Positions 1-5,425 of a stretch of DNA of 32,876 bases are shown here, piece after piece (the first letter of the stretch is position 1; every line of letters starts with the position of its first letter). Source of the DNA: a virus. The stretch is from the IMG/VR virus record IMGVR_UViG_3300046477_000322, positions 1 through 32,876 of that record; one strand, written 5' to 3'. Made by a program: the position numbers and the translations under genes. The notes beneath the pieces are model-generated. The model saw nothing but the letters and a program-made list of their open reading frames with translations. It made no database searches and was not told the DNA's origin.

Positions 1-19
1 CCCGGGCTGCTGGAACGGG
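1..19. repeat. 19-bp terminal direct repeat, left copy
   Basis: The first 19 bases are identical to the last 19 (32858-32876). A reading frame on the minus strand passes through the repeat without a stop or phase change when the ends are joined. This supports a circular map with a unit of about 32,857 bp. The join lies inside a gene, so the repeat is more likely an assembly overlap than a physical phage end. Confidence 0.85.
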
Positions 20-750
20 GACGGCCCGGAGGACGTGGACGCGCCCTCCGGGCCGGCCGCGGGGGTGGACGCCGCCGGACAGCCAAGATCCGGCTGCGAC
101 GAGGAGGCCGGAACGCCAGCCGTCGACTCGTGTGGTTCCGTATCCCCGCTGTCGGCCGGAGACGCTCCCGAAACCGGCCGGTCTTCCATGATCTCACCGT
201 GCAACACCGCGCCGTCCTCATCAGTGTCCGCGCCCAACTCCTCGGCCGTGTAGACGGAGCCCATGAACACGTCGGAGAACAGCATCCGCGCGAGCTGCGA
301 CACCGCACGCGCCCACAACATCGCCTCGGGGTAACGCTGCCAATTCTGCTTCCCACCCAGGCCGGCCCTCCGGGCCATGTCCAGCGTGAACGTGAACGAA
401 TCCCGTGTCCCGTCGGTCCGCTCGCCGTGCGCGGTCACCCCGACGACGTGCCCCTGCCCGTCCTCGACCGTCTCCCGCCAAATCTTGTGCCCCGCCAACC
501 GGGCCTTGCCGGCGATCAGGGCGGCGCTCATCGTGGGCTTCCCCTCGATCATGTGGATCTCCGACAGCGCCACCATCGGGCTCAGCCCCTGGTCGCGGCC
601 GTACAGGATCGCGGCCATGACGCCGTGCGCGTTGCCGCGCAACCCCTTCGGGACGAACTCGGTGGACGCGATCGTCTTCGCGATCCGGGAGAGCTGCTCC
701 CATTCGCCGTCGCGCATCGGGCCACCACGGACTTCGAGGTCGGTGCTCAC
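1..750 (-). CDS. recT: RecT-like single-strand annealing protein, N-terminal part (gene continues at 32876)
   Basis: This is the N-terminal 250 codons of a phage recombinase expected to coat and anneal single-stranded DNA during recombination and genome circularisation. The first ~170 residues look RecT-like: a LSPMVALSEIHMIEGKPTMS core, then GGKQNWQRYPEAMLWARAVS and a TAEELG motif. A Pro/Ala/Ser-rich linker follows. The GTG start at 750 overlaps the upstream stop (GTGA). The frame is open to base 1 and, if the ends are joined, continues into 32857-32543 to give about 354 residues. No partner exonuclease was recognised nearby. The family call is from motif memory; the exact RecT subfamily is uncertain. 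Confidence 0.8.
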   Translation of the reverse strand, partial: MSTDLEVRGGPMRDGEWEQLSRIAKTIASTEFVPKGLRGNAHGVMAAILYGRDQGLSPMVALSEIHMIEGKPTMSAALIAGKARLAGHKIWRETVEDGQGHVVGVTAHGERTDGTRDSFTFTLDMARRAGLGGKQNWQRYPEAMLWARAVSQLARMLFSDVFMGSVYTAEELGADTDEDGAVLHGEIMEDRPVSGASPADSGDTEPHESTAGVPASSSQPDLGCPAASTPAAGPEGASTSSGPSPFQQPG

Positions 751-947
751 AGGTACTCGCCCTCGTCCTTGCGCCAACACGGGAAGCCCAGCCGCCCGTA
801 CGACCCACACACACCGCAGATGCCGATGTCGTACTCCGGAGCGTCCTCCTTCGCGGCCTTCCGCGCCTGGTCCGCGTCGTCCACGCCGCTCACGTACATC
901 TGCGACAACGGCGGGCCTTCCGGGTTCCGCATCGACCAGACGCTCAC
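747..947 (-). CDS. Small cysteine-containing hypothetical protein
   Basis: This 66-residue protein is of unknown function. It has a CGVCGSYGRLGFPC segment near the C-terminus, which resembles half of a zinc ribbon. Its GTG start at 947 overlaps the stop of the upstream 55-residue gene, and its own stop overlaps the recT start, so the three are probably translationally coupled. The position directly before recT suggests a DNA-metabolism accessory role, but this is inference only. Confidence 0.7.
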   Translation of the reverse strand: MSVWSMRNPEGPPLSQMYVSGVDDADQARKAAKEDAPEYDIGICGVCGSYGRLGFPCWRKDEGEYL

Positions 948-1111
948 GCTGCGCTCCTCTCCTTAGCTGGCTTCCACCCGCAGAACCCCGGACAAGACGT
1001 CGAGCCGCAGTCCGCGCACGGCCTGACCGCATGACCCCGCTTCGCGCCACACGCGAAGCAGCGGCCCTCTACGACCTCGGCGTGCTCGAAACAGACCGGG
1101 CAAGGCGTCAC
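944..1111 (-). CDS. 55-residue zinc-finger protein
   Basis: This short gene fills the gap between its neighbours exactly. The GTG start at 1111 overlaps the upstream stop, and the stop at 944 overlaps the next GTG. The protein has four Cys pairs or clusters: CPVC, CFAC, CADC and CPGFC. It looks like a double zinc ribbon or knuckle. Gap-free coupling on both sides and the Cys pattern make it convincing despite its size. Function is unknown; nucleic-acid or protein binding is plausible. Confidence 0.7.
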   Translation of the reverse strand: MTPCPVCFEHAEVVEGRCFACGAKRGHAVRPCADCGSTSCPGFCGWKPAKERSAA

Positions 1112-1266
1112 GCGGTCTTCTCCTCGGGCGGGTCGAGCACGCCCAACCTGTCCACCAGCACCGTCGTCTCGGGGTTCAGCGCGTGCGCTTGCTGCAACGC
1201 CACGGCGAACGCCCAGAGGTCGTCGTGTTCGGGGTCGGGGTCGGGTGCGAGACGAAGATCAGTCAC
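1108..1266 (-). CDS. Small acidic hypothetical protein
   Basis: This is a 52-residue protein with an acidic N-terminal part (PDPDPEHDD) and a short helical middle. The GTG start at 1266 was chosen because it overlaps the HAD gene stop in the NTGA pattern of this operon. A longer version from 1290 would run inside the HAD gene. No family was recognised. Confidence 0.65.
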   Translation of the reverse strand: MTDLRLAPDPDPEHDDLWAFAVALQQAHALNPETTVLVDRLGVLDPPEEKTA

Positions 1267-1646
1267 GCCGACGCGCGCCCTTTGTTCCACGGCCGTGCCC
1301 GGTGGATCTCGTCCGCCGTCGGGAAGTTCGAGCCGTCGAAGCGATAGGCGCGATCGTCGAGGTAGATCAGCGCCGCAGGCTTCTCGGCTGTGACGAGATA
1401 GGGAATGTGGCCACGGTCGGCTAGCCAGTTAGCGACCGCTGCCGCTCCCTCGAACGTCTTGGCGCGCGTCGTGAAGATCACGACGTTGAACTTCTCCGAG
1501 ATCGAGTTGAGCCACGGGATCGCGCCCTTGACGGGCGGGTCGGGGATCGTCACCGCGTCGATCCACGGCGTCGTATAGCTGTGGATCACGCCGTCGAAGT
1601 CGACCGCGATCGTGTAGCGGCCATCGCGGGACTTGTGGTCGCTCAC
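1263..1646 (-). CDS. HAD-superfamily phosphatase
   Basis: This 127-residue hydrolase probably removes phosphates from a nucleotide, a nucleic-acid end or a small metabolite. Motif I is VDFDGV, with Asp16 as likely nucleophile and Asp18 as acid/base. Motif II is in VIFTTRAK (Thr59/60), and the late acidic motif is LIYLDDRAYRFDG (Asp97/98). There is little cap domain, as in compact phage HAD enzymes. The GTG start at 1646 overlaps the upstream stop; longer frames to 1946 have unlikely Arg-rich N-termini. It lies in the early operon between the Cro-like gene and recT. Confidence 0.85.
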   Translation of the reverse strand: MSDHKSRDGRYTIAVDFDGVIHSYTTPWIDAVTIPDPPVKGAIPWLNSISEKFNVVIFTTRAKTFEGAAAVANWLADRGHIPYLVTAEKPAALIYLDDRAYRFDGSNFPTADEIHRARPWNKGRASA

Positions 1647-1903
1647 GCGCCCTCCTCCCACTCGAACTCGTCCGCCCAGTCGAACACCCGGCGTGGCCCC
1701 ATCGCCGCCAGCACCTCGGTCGGCACATCGACGCCGACCAGATCGATCACGCCCATCCGCCGCCGCGCCCTCCGCCCACGACGCCACCCGGCCCACAGGA
1801 TCCCCACACCATGAGCCGCATACGCGAGCAGCAGGAACCCCCCGACGACGACCGCGACGACCCATGAGAACTGGACGGCCCGCTCGAGATAACTCAACGT
1901 CAC
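1643..1903 (-). CDS. Single-span membrane protein
   Basis: This 86-residue protein has one strong transmembrane segment (about residues 12-33, rich in Val, Leu, Ala and Gly). A very basic stretch, RRGRRARRR, follows, and the tail is acidic and soluble. The positive charges after the helix suggest that the C-terminus is in the cytoplasm. It is the second early gene after the switch, where superinfection-exclusion or host-takeover proteins often sit, but no homology is claimed. The GTG start at 1903 overlaps the Cro-like stop. Confidence 0.7.
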   Translation of the reverse strand: MTLSYLERAVQFSWVVAVVVGGFLLLAYAAHGVGILWAGWRRGRRARRRMGVIDLVGVDVPTEVLAAMGPRRVFDWADEFEWEEGA

Positions 1904-2109
1904 GCGGCCTCCTCCGTGTTGGCCGCGAAGAACGCGGCAAGCGCACGGCGGTGACGCGGATGCGGAAGCGTCCCCGCCTCCCACGCCTGCACCGACCGCA
2001 CCGACACCTTGAGCTTCTCGGCCAACTCCTTCTGGCTCAGAAGCATCAGTTCGCGCCGCTCTCTGAGGAGCGGGCCGACGATGATGGACGGGAGGCGGAG
2101 GCTTGACAT
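1900..2109 (-). CDS. Cro-like XRE-family HTH protein
   Basis: This 69-residue DNA-binding protein carries a classical XRE helix-turn-helix: SQKELAEKLKVSVRSVQAWE, about residues 25-44. It is the first gene transcribed leftward from the switch region and is divergent from the longer repressor, the geometry of a lambda-type Cro. The ATG at 2109 is the only sensible start. Its leader from the predicted promoter would be about 11 nt and contains one arm of the 2117-2142 inverted repeat. It may instead be an excisionase or early activator; no winged-helix excisionase signature is seen. Confidence 0.8.
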   Translation of the reverse strand: MSSLRLPSIIVGPLLRERRELMLLSQKELAEKLKVSVRSVQAWEAGTLPHPRHRRALAAFFAANTEEAA

Positions 2110-2155
2110 GCAGAAACTCTGCGGCGAAGATACCGCGCAGAGATGGCGAAGTCAA
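2103..2155. promoter_or_regulatory. Divergent switch: two face-to-face promoters sharing one -10 region, with an operator-like inverted repeat
   Basis: Plus-strand promoter: TTGACA at 2103-2108, 17-bp spacer, weak -10 GAAGAT at 2126-2131. Minus-strand promoter: TTGACT read from 2155 to 2150, 17-bp spacer, -10 TATCTT read from 2132 to 2127. The inverted repeat CTCTGCG (2117-2123) / CGCAGAG (2136-2142) is centred on the shared -10. The plus start site would fall within about 5 nt of the repressor ATG at 2143, where no Shine-Dalgarno is visible, so that mRNA may be nearly leaderless. Motifs are read from the sequence; function is inferred. Confidence 0.65.
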
Positions 2156-2562
2156 CCCGCAGCTTCGGATCGCCGCAGAAGGATTCGTCGCAAATTGCGA
2201 AGGATTTCCGTAGCTTCCTGCTCATGCAGCAATTCGCTGCTCGAGAGATAGGTCAGCGAATCGCGCAGGCCCGGCGAGAGGCCGGCGGCATGACGCAGGA
2301 CGACCTCTCGGAGGCGCTCAATGTCTCGAAGCGGTCACTCCAAGACTACGAAGCGGGAACGACGATCCCTTGGAAGCACTTCCAGAAACTCAGCGCGATC
2401 TTCAATCGCCCGTTGGAGTGGTTCCTTCACGGAGAGGAGCCACAGCCGGAGCCCGAATCACTCGAAGATCCGGACGTGATAGAGCGGCTCGACCGGATAG
2501 AGCGATTGCTCGAAGCGCTAGTTGCTCCAGGCGGTCTAGCCGAGCGAGAAGCTCCGGGCTAG
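2143..2562 (+). CDS. Phage repressor, XRE-family HTH (CI-like)
   Basis: This is a 139-residue transcriptional repressor, the likely keeper of lysogeny. The HTH lies at about residues 36-90 (IGQRIAQARREAGGMTQDDL, then ALNVSKRSLQDYE). A C-terminal amphipathic segment (VIERLDRIERLLEALV) could be a coiled-coil dimerisation helix. There is no S24 peptidase domain, so induction would not use LexA-type self-cleavage. It is the only clear gene on the plus strand. The ATG at 2143 touches the operator repeat and has no Shine-Dalgarno; an internal ATG at 2224 would keep the HTH. A 13-bp palindrome lies inside its 5' end. Confidence 0.85.
   Translation: MAKSTRSFGSPQKDSSQIAKDFRSFLLMQQFAAREIGQRIAQARREAGGMTQDDLSEALNVSKRSLQDYEAGTTIPWKHFQKLSAIFNRPLEWFLHGEEPQPEPESLEDPDVIERLDRIERLLEALVAPGGLAEREAPG
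2188..2200. promoter_or_regulatory. 13-bp palindrome inside the repressor 5' end, possible second operator
   Basis: TCGCAAATTGCGA is a perfect odd-centred palindrome 45 bp into the repressor gene, just upstream of the leftward promoter -35. It differs from the switch repeat (CTCTGCG/CGCAGAG), so a different protein or binding mode would be needed. It could simply be codon chance; the call is tentative. Confidence 0.3.
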
Positions 2563-2832
2563 TCACCGGGCGCAGGGCGGCCTGCTCCCCCATCTTCCTG
2601 CTCCTTCCCGCTTGCCTGCGGTCCTCGCGGCTCGGTCACCCTAGAACGTCAACCGTGCGTTCACAAGTGGCAGAAACGCCTAGATTTGCAAACGCCCCCG
2701 CGCCCGTCCGCGAGGACCGGGGACAGGACGCAGGGGCGCTCCTACAAGATGCCGCGGATCTGGTGATCCCGTCGGTGTGCTTTGGGTACATCTGCGTACC
2801 CGAACCGGGTGGTTCGCGGGCACGCCAAGGCC
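2563..2832. other. Non-coding interval between repressor and late-operon end
   Basis: No convincing gene was found on either strand here. The interval is less GC-biased in patches (for example around a TTTGCAAA palindrome near 2685). It holds two adjacent hairpins: GGGTAC (2784-2789) / GTACCC (2796-2801) and CGAACC (2801-2806) / GGTTCG (2811-2816). These could end the repressor transcript. The integrase gene has no free flanking DNA, so this is also one of few places where attP could lie. That is inference, since no duplicated core was seen. Confidence 0.4.
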
Positions 2833-2863
2833 AGCCTCGCCCCGGGAGGGTCGGGGCGAGGCT
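2833..2863 (-). terminator. Strong hairpin ending the late operon
   Basis: AGCCTCGCCCC (2833-2843) and GGGGCGAGGCT (2853-2863) form a perfect 11-bp stem with a 9-nt loop. It overlaps the TAG stop of the last late gene and lies before the convergent repressor gene. No long U-tract follows on either strand, which is common for terminators in GC-rich actinobacteria. It may act in both directions. Confidence 0.75.
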
Positions 2864-3023
2864 AGAGGCCGCGGGAGACGATCTCGCCGAGAACGCGGAT
2901 CGTCACGCGCGCGTCACGATGGCAGGAGGCGAACACCTTGACCAGATGCGGCGGGAACGCGGACTCGTACCCCTCGGCGGGGGTGAACCGGAACACGACG
3001 GGCTTGTCAGTCCACGCGGTCAC
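2862..3023 (-). CDS. Last late gene, small hypothetical protein
   Basis: This 53-residue protein was not assigned to a family. The GTG start at 3023 overlaps the upstream stop. The stop is embedded in the terminator hairpin. The composition is mixed (PVVFRFTPAEGYESAF, then VTIRVLGEIVSRGL), looks globular, and has no membrane segment or zinc motif. Confidence 0.6.
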   Translation of the reverse strand: MTAWTDKPVVFRFTPAEGYESAFPPHLVKVFASCHRDARVTIRVLGEIVSRGL

Positions 3024-3211
3024 AGGATCTCGAGGACGAGCTCGGGCGGGCATCCGTTCAGGATGAGCCGTTCGGCTTCGTGCCAGTCTCCGGGTCCGTG
3101 CGCGAAGAAGTCGGCGCGGGCTTCGTCCATGCCGAGGTCTTGCAGCATCCGTGAGCGCCACCGGACGACGCGGAGCCGTTCGGTCTCGGGCGCTTCGGTG
3201 TCGACGGCCAT
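3020..3211 (-). CDS. Small conserved-looking hypothetical protein
   Basis: This is a 63-residue helical protein. It has a strong Shine-Dalgarno (GGGAGG) seven bases before the ATG at 3211. Features include WRSRMLQDLGMDEARADFFA, a DWHEAERLI segment and the end CPPELVLEIL. The pattern is that of small actinophage proteins of unknown role. It lies downstream of the lysis genes. Confidence 0.7.
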   Translation of the reverse strand: MAVDTEAPETERLRVVRWRSRMLQDLGMDEARADFFAHGPGDWHEAERLILNGCPPELVLEIL

Positions 3212-3259
3212 GCGCGACCTCCCGGGAAGACGTCGGGCCGAAAGGGGGTCTAGAGAGTC

Positions 3260-3346
3260 GTGACTGGCAGGCTTCTTCTCGTCGTCGTCGCGTGCGCCGT
3301 CATGGCCGCGGTCGTCGTGTACGTGATCGCGAGGGCGGTAGCGTGA
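3260..3346 (+). CDS. Possible 28-residue transmembrane peptide on the plus strand
   Basis: GTG at 3260 opens a 28-codon frame (MTGRLLLVVVACAVMAAVVV, then YVIARAVA) that is almost one hydrophobic helix with basic residues near the start. It sits in the 142-bp gap between two minus-strand genes, so it is not the shadow of another gene. A purine-rich AAAGGGGG lies about 11 bases upstream, too far for an ideal Shine-Dalgarno. It might be a lysogeny-expressed membrane peptide or chance. Confidence 0.3.
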   Translation: MTGRLLLVVVACAVMAAVVVYVIARAVA

Positions 3347-3353
3347 TCCTCGG

Positions 3354-3839
3354 CTAGCCGTCCGGGAGGGCGGCCATCGCCTTCCGTCGCCGCTGGACGC
3401 ACTCCGCCTTCGTCGGCACAGGAAACCGCTTGATGACGGCGACGTTCGCCCGTGCCTTCCGGAGCCGGATCAGGCTCGCCCGTCTGACCGGGTTCAACGG
3501 GTCACCGGGCGGGGCCGCCTTGAGTCCGGCTGCGGCGTTCTGGATCAGGATGTCCGCGAGGTCGTTCACGCCGTGCAGGAACTTGTTCACGCGGGCGATG
3601 CTCGGCGCCGACCGGACGCAGACCTTGTAGTCCGACACGATCGCGGACTCCTGCGACGACCGGCGGATCGCCTGCTCCTTCGCCGTGTGCGCCGCGTTCC
3701 TCGTCGTCTGCGCCTGCGTCACCTGGCCGCGGACGGCGACGGCCGCGAGGACGATGTAGGCGATGAGGAGCCAGAACCCGAGCCGGCGGAACATCGTCGG
3801 CACCTTGTCCGGCAGGATCTTGTCGAGCATCCGTGTCAT
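3354..3839 (-). CDS. Membrane-anchored protein of the lysis region
   Basis: This 161-residue protein has one transmembrane helix at about residues 20-37, followed by a long soluble helical domain (VTQAQTTRNAAHTAKEQAIR and onward) with two Cys residues. The layout, one helix then a mostly helical extracytoplasmic part, would suit a lysis accessory or spanin-like role, but no family match is claimed and Gram-positive phages often lack spanins. The ATG at 3839 overlaps the preceding stop (ATGA); the longer upstream frame is an Arg/Pro-rich shadow. Confidence 0.65.
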   Translation of the reverse strand: MTRMLDKILPDKVPTMFRRLGFWLLIAYIVLAAVAVRGQVTQAQTTRNAAHTAKEQAIRRSSQESAIVSDYKVCVRSAPSIARVNKFLHGVNDLADILIQNAAAGLKAAPPGDPLNPVRRASLIRLRKARANVAVIKRFPVPTKAECVQRRRKAMAALPDG

Positions 3840-3925
3840 CCGAACAGCACCTCCAGCACGACGAGGGCGGCGATGAACGAGACGCACCCGACGAGGTAGA
3901 CGATGGCGCGGTCGTGCACGGTCAC
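3836..3925 (-). CDS. 29-residue single-span membrane peptide
   Basis: The peptide MTVHDRAIVYLVGCVSFIAA, then LVVLEVLFG, is nearly all one membrane helix. It is coupled on both sides by 4-base overlaps, with a GTG start at 3925. It lies between a two-span protein and a one-span protein in the lysis block, so it may modulate the holin (pinholin or antiholin-like). That role is inferred from location only. Confidence 0.6.
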   Translation of the reverse strand: MTVHDRAIVYLVGCVSFIAALVVLEVLFG

Positions 3926-4146
3926 TGTTTGTCCTCGTCTCCGTTCTTCGTGATCCGCCACCCGGAGGAGTACAAGACGGGCAGCAGCCCGAACGCGGTG
4001 AACCCACCGCCGAGCAGGATCGTGAGGATCGGCGCGGACAGTTGCCGGGAGTGCAACGTGCCGTAGATCAGCATGAACGCCCCGATCCCGACGATCGCGA
4101 AGTCGCGGAGCACCCGCCGCCACGCTTCGAACTTCTCCGGAGTCAC
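3922..4146 (-). CDS. Two-span membrane protein, candidate holin
   Basis: This is a 74-residue protein with two hydrophobic segments (about residues 16-31 and 38-57) and a short charged tail (ITKNGDEDKQ), typical of class II holins. The GTG at 4146 follows a good Shine-Dalgarno (GAGGGGG, 8-base spacing) and was preferred over the ATG at 4209, which would add a non-hydrophobic Pro-rich leader. It is the first gene after the endolysin hairpin. A second two-span protein lies before the endolysin, so which is the true holin is open. Confidence 0.65.
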   Translation of the reverse strand: MTPEKFEAWRRVLRDFAIVGIGAFMLIYGTLHSRQLSAPILTILLGGGFTAFGLLPVLYSSGWRITKNGDEDKQ

Positions 4147-4193
4147 GAACGTCCCCCTCGCGTTGCCCTTTGTCGGCCCATGAGGGCGCGGGG

Positions 4194-4235
4194 GGACGCC
4201 CGATAGCACGGCCGCCGTGGCACGTCAGGGCGTCC
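4194..4235 (-). terminator. Two-tier hairpin between endolysin and downstream membrane genes
   Basis: The outer stem is GGACGCCC (4194-4201) / GGGCGTCC (4228-4235). Inside it is CACGG (4207-4211) / CCGTG (4215-4219). It fills the roughly 100-bp gap after the endolysin and likely attenuates or ends transcription there. The gap also holds an 8-codon frame overlapping the endolysin stop (MTGFLWTP), which is too short to call. Confidence 0.5.
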
Positions 4236-4247
4236 ACAGGAACCCGG

Positions 4248-5039
4248 TCATGTGCTGACCCGGACGAACGCTTGGACGAGGGCGCGGGAACGGTCGCGGC
4301 GCATGACTTCGCCGCCGTTCGAGTCGTTCCCGACCGCCGTGTTCCCCTCGATCGCGTAGAAGGTGCCGGCGGTCTCGTCGATCCACTTCTCGAACAGGCC
4401 GACGTGATCCGCGGTGCCCTTCGACTCGCCGGGCCAGTCGTAGCAGACGAGGTCGCCCGGCCTCGGGTTCGACGTCACGGAGAGTCCGTTGCGGTGCGAG
4501 CGGGCGTCGCCGACGATGTTCGGCACGTACGAGTAGGTGCGGCCGCGGACGAACGCCTTCGACCCCGCCTCCGCGTATGCCCAGCTCGCGCTCATCGCGC
4601 ACCACGGGCCGGTCATGCCGTACCAGGCGGTTGCCCAGCACTGGTTCGAGTCGGGTGGCGACTCCTTCGTGCCGAGCTTCCTGCGGAGCGCGGCCAGGGC
4701 GCGGACGGCGCGGGCGGCTGCTTCCTTCTCCGCCGACGTCGGCGTGCCCGGCGTCGCATCAGGGTGGCCGGAGCGTTGCGCCCGCCGGATCTTGTACGAC
4801 GGCGGCAGCTCCTTCTTCCCGGTCAGGTACGCGACGAGCGTGTCGCCGGCGGTCGGCTGGCAGGCGGCGAGCGGGTAGCCGAGCCGCTTCTTCACCGCGA
4901 CGCACGCGCTTCCGGTGACGGGGCCGAAGTCGCCGTCGACGTCCTTCTGCTTCAGCAGCCCGACGCCCGCGAGGAGCGCCTGCATCTGCTTGACGTCGGG
5001 GCCGTGCATGTGCGGCGACGTGACGAGGAGCGTCTTCAC
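4248..5039 (-). CDS. Endolysin: peptidoglycan-binding domain plus CHAP amidase/peptidase
   Basis: This 263-residue lysis enzyme cuts host peptidoglycan after holin release. Residues about 10-75 form a PG_binding_1-like wall-binding domain (DVKQMQALLAGVGLLKQKDV, DGDFGP). A linker is followed by a CHAP domain from about 130 on: the likely nucleophile is Cys147 in GPWCAMSASW, His is 212 in ADHVGLFEKW, and the third residue is Glu231/Asn233 in AIEGNT. There is no signal peptide, so it depends on a holin. The GTG start at 5039 overlaps the holin-like stop and has an AAGGAG site. Confidence 0.9.
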   Translation of the reverse strand: MKTLLVTSPHMHGPDVKQMQALLAGVGLLKQKDVDGDFGPVTGSACVAVKKRLGYPLAACQPTAGDTLVAYLTGKKELPPSYKIRRAQRSGHPDATPGTPTSAEKEAAARAVRALAALRRKLGTKESPPDSNQCWATAWYGMTGPWCAMSASWAYAEAGSKAFVRGRTYSYVPNIVGDARSHRNGLSVTSNPRPGDLVCYDWPGESKGTADHVGLFEKWIDETAGTFYAIEGNTAVGNDSNGGEVMRRDRSRALVQAFVRVST

Positions 5040-5245
5040 GGCTTCTCCTTCTCGCCGTGCCAGAGGGCGTCCCACGCGCCCTGGATGCCGTTGCGGCCGA
5101 CGAACAGGACGGCGGTCGTGATGACCCCGGACACGGCGACGAGGGCGACGGGGTTCACGTTCACGCCGAACGCAGCGAGCAGGGCGGCGAGGATGACGCC
5201 GACGGTCGACCCGCCGGCCGCCGCGGTCGCGTTCGGATGCTTCAT
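5036..5245 (-). CDS. Holin-like two-span membrane protein
   Basis: This 69-residue protein has two hydrophobic stretches (about residues 14-30 and 32-50) and a charged tail ending HGEKEKP. It immediately precedes the endolysin with a 4-base overlap, the classic holin position. It is a better holin candidate by location than the 3922-4146 protein. The two could form a holin pair. Confidence 0.75.
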   Translation of the reverse strand: MKHPNATAAAGGSTVGVILAALLAAFGVNVNPVALVAVSGVITTAVLFVGRNGIQGAWDALWHGEKEKP

Positions 5246-5418
5246 GGCTGGTCCTCCTCGGGCGGGTCGGTGATGAGCACGAACGCGAAGCTGCGCGGCC
5301 TAGTCGGCAGCGTCAGGTAGCAGCCGGGGCAGCGGCCGTCGAGGAGCACCGACACGAGGTCGCGGCACGCCTCGCAGCGGAGGAGCACGGTGACGTCGTT
5401 GACCGGGGTCGCCGACAT
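5242..5418 (-). CDS. Zinc-ribbon small protein
   Basis: This 58-residue protein has a clear CxxC(11)CxxC zinc ribbon: Cys15/Cys18 (RCEAC) and Cys30/Cys33 (RCPGC). The stop overlaps the holin-like ATG at 5245. It lies between the tail genes and the lysis block. Such ribbons in phages are often of unknown role. A second frame starting a few bases upstream is Arg/Ser-rich and was rejected. Confidence 0.7.
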   Translation of the reverse strand: MSATPVNDVTVLLRCEACRDLVSVLLDGRCPGCYLTLPTRPRSFAFVLITDPPEEDQP

Positions 5419-5425
5419 CTCATGG

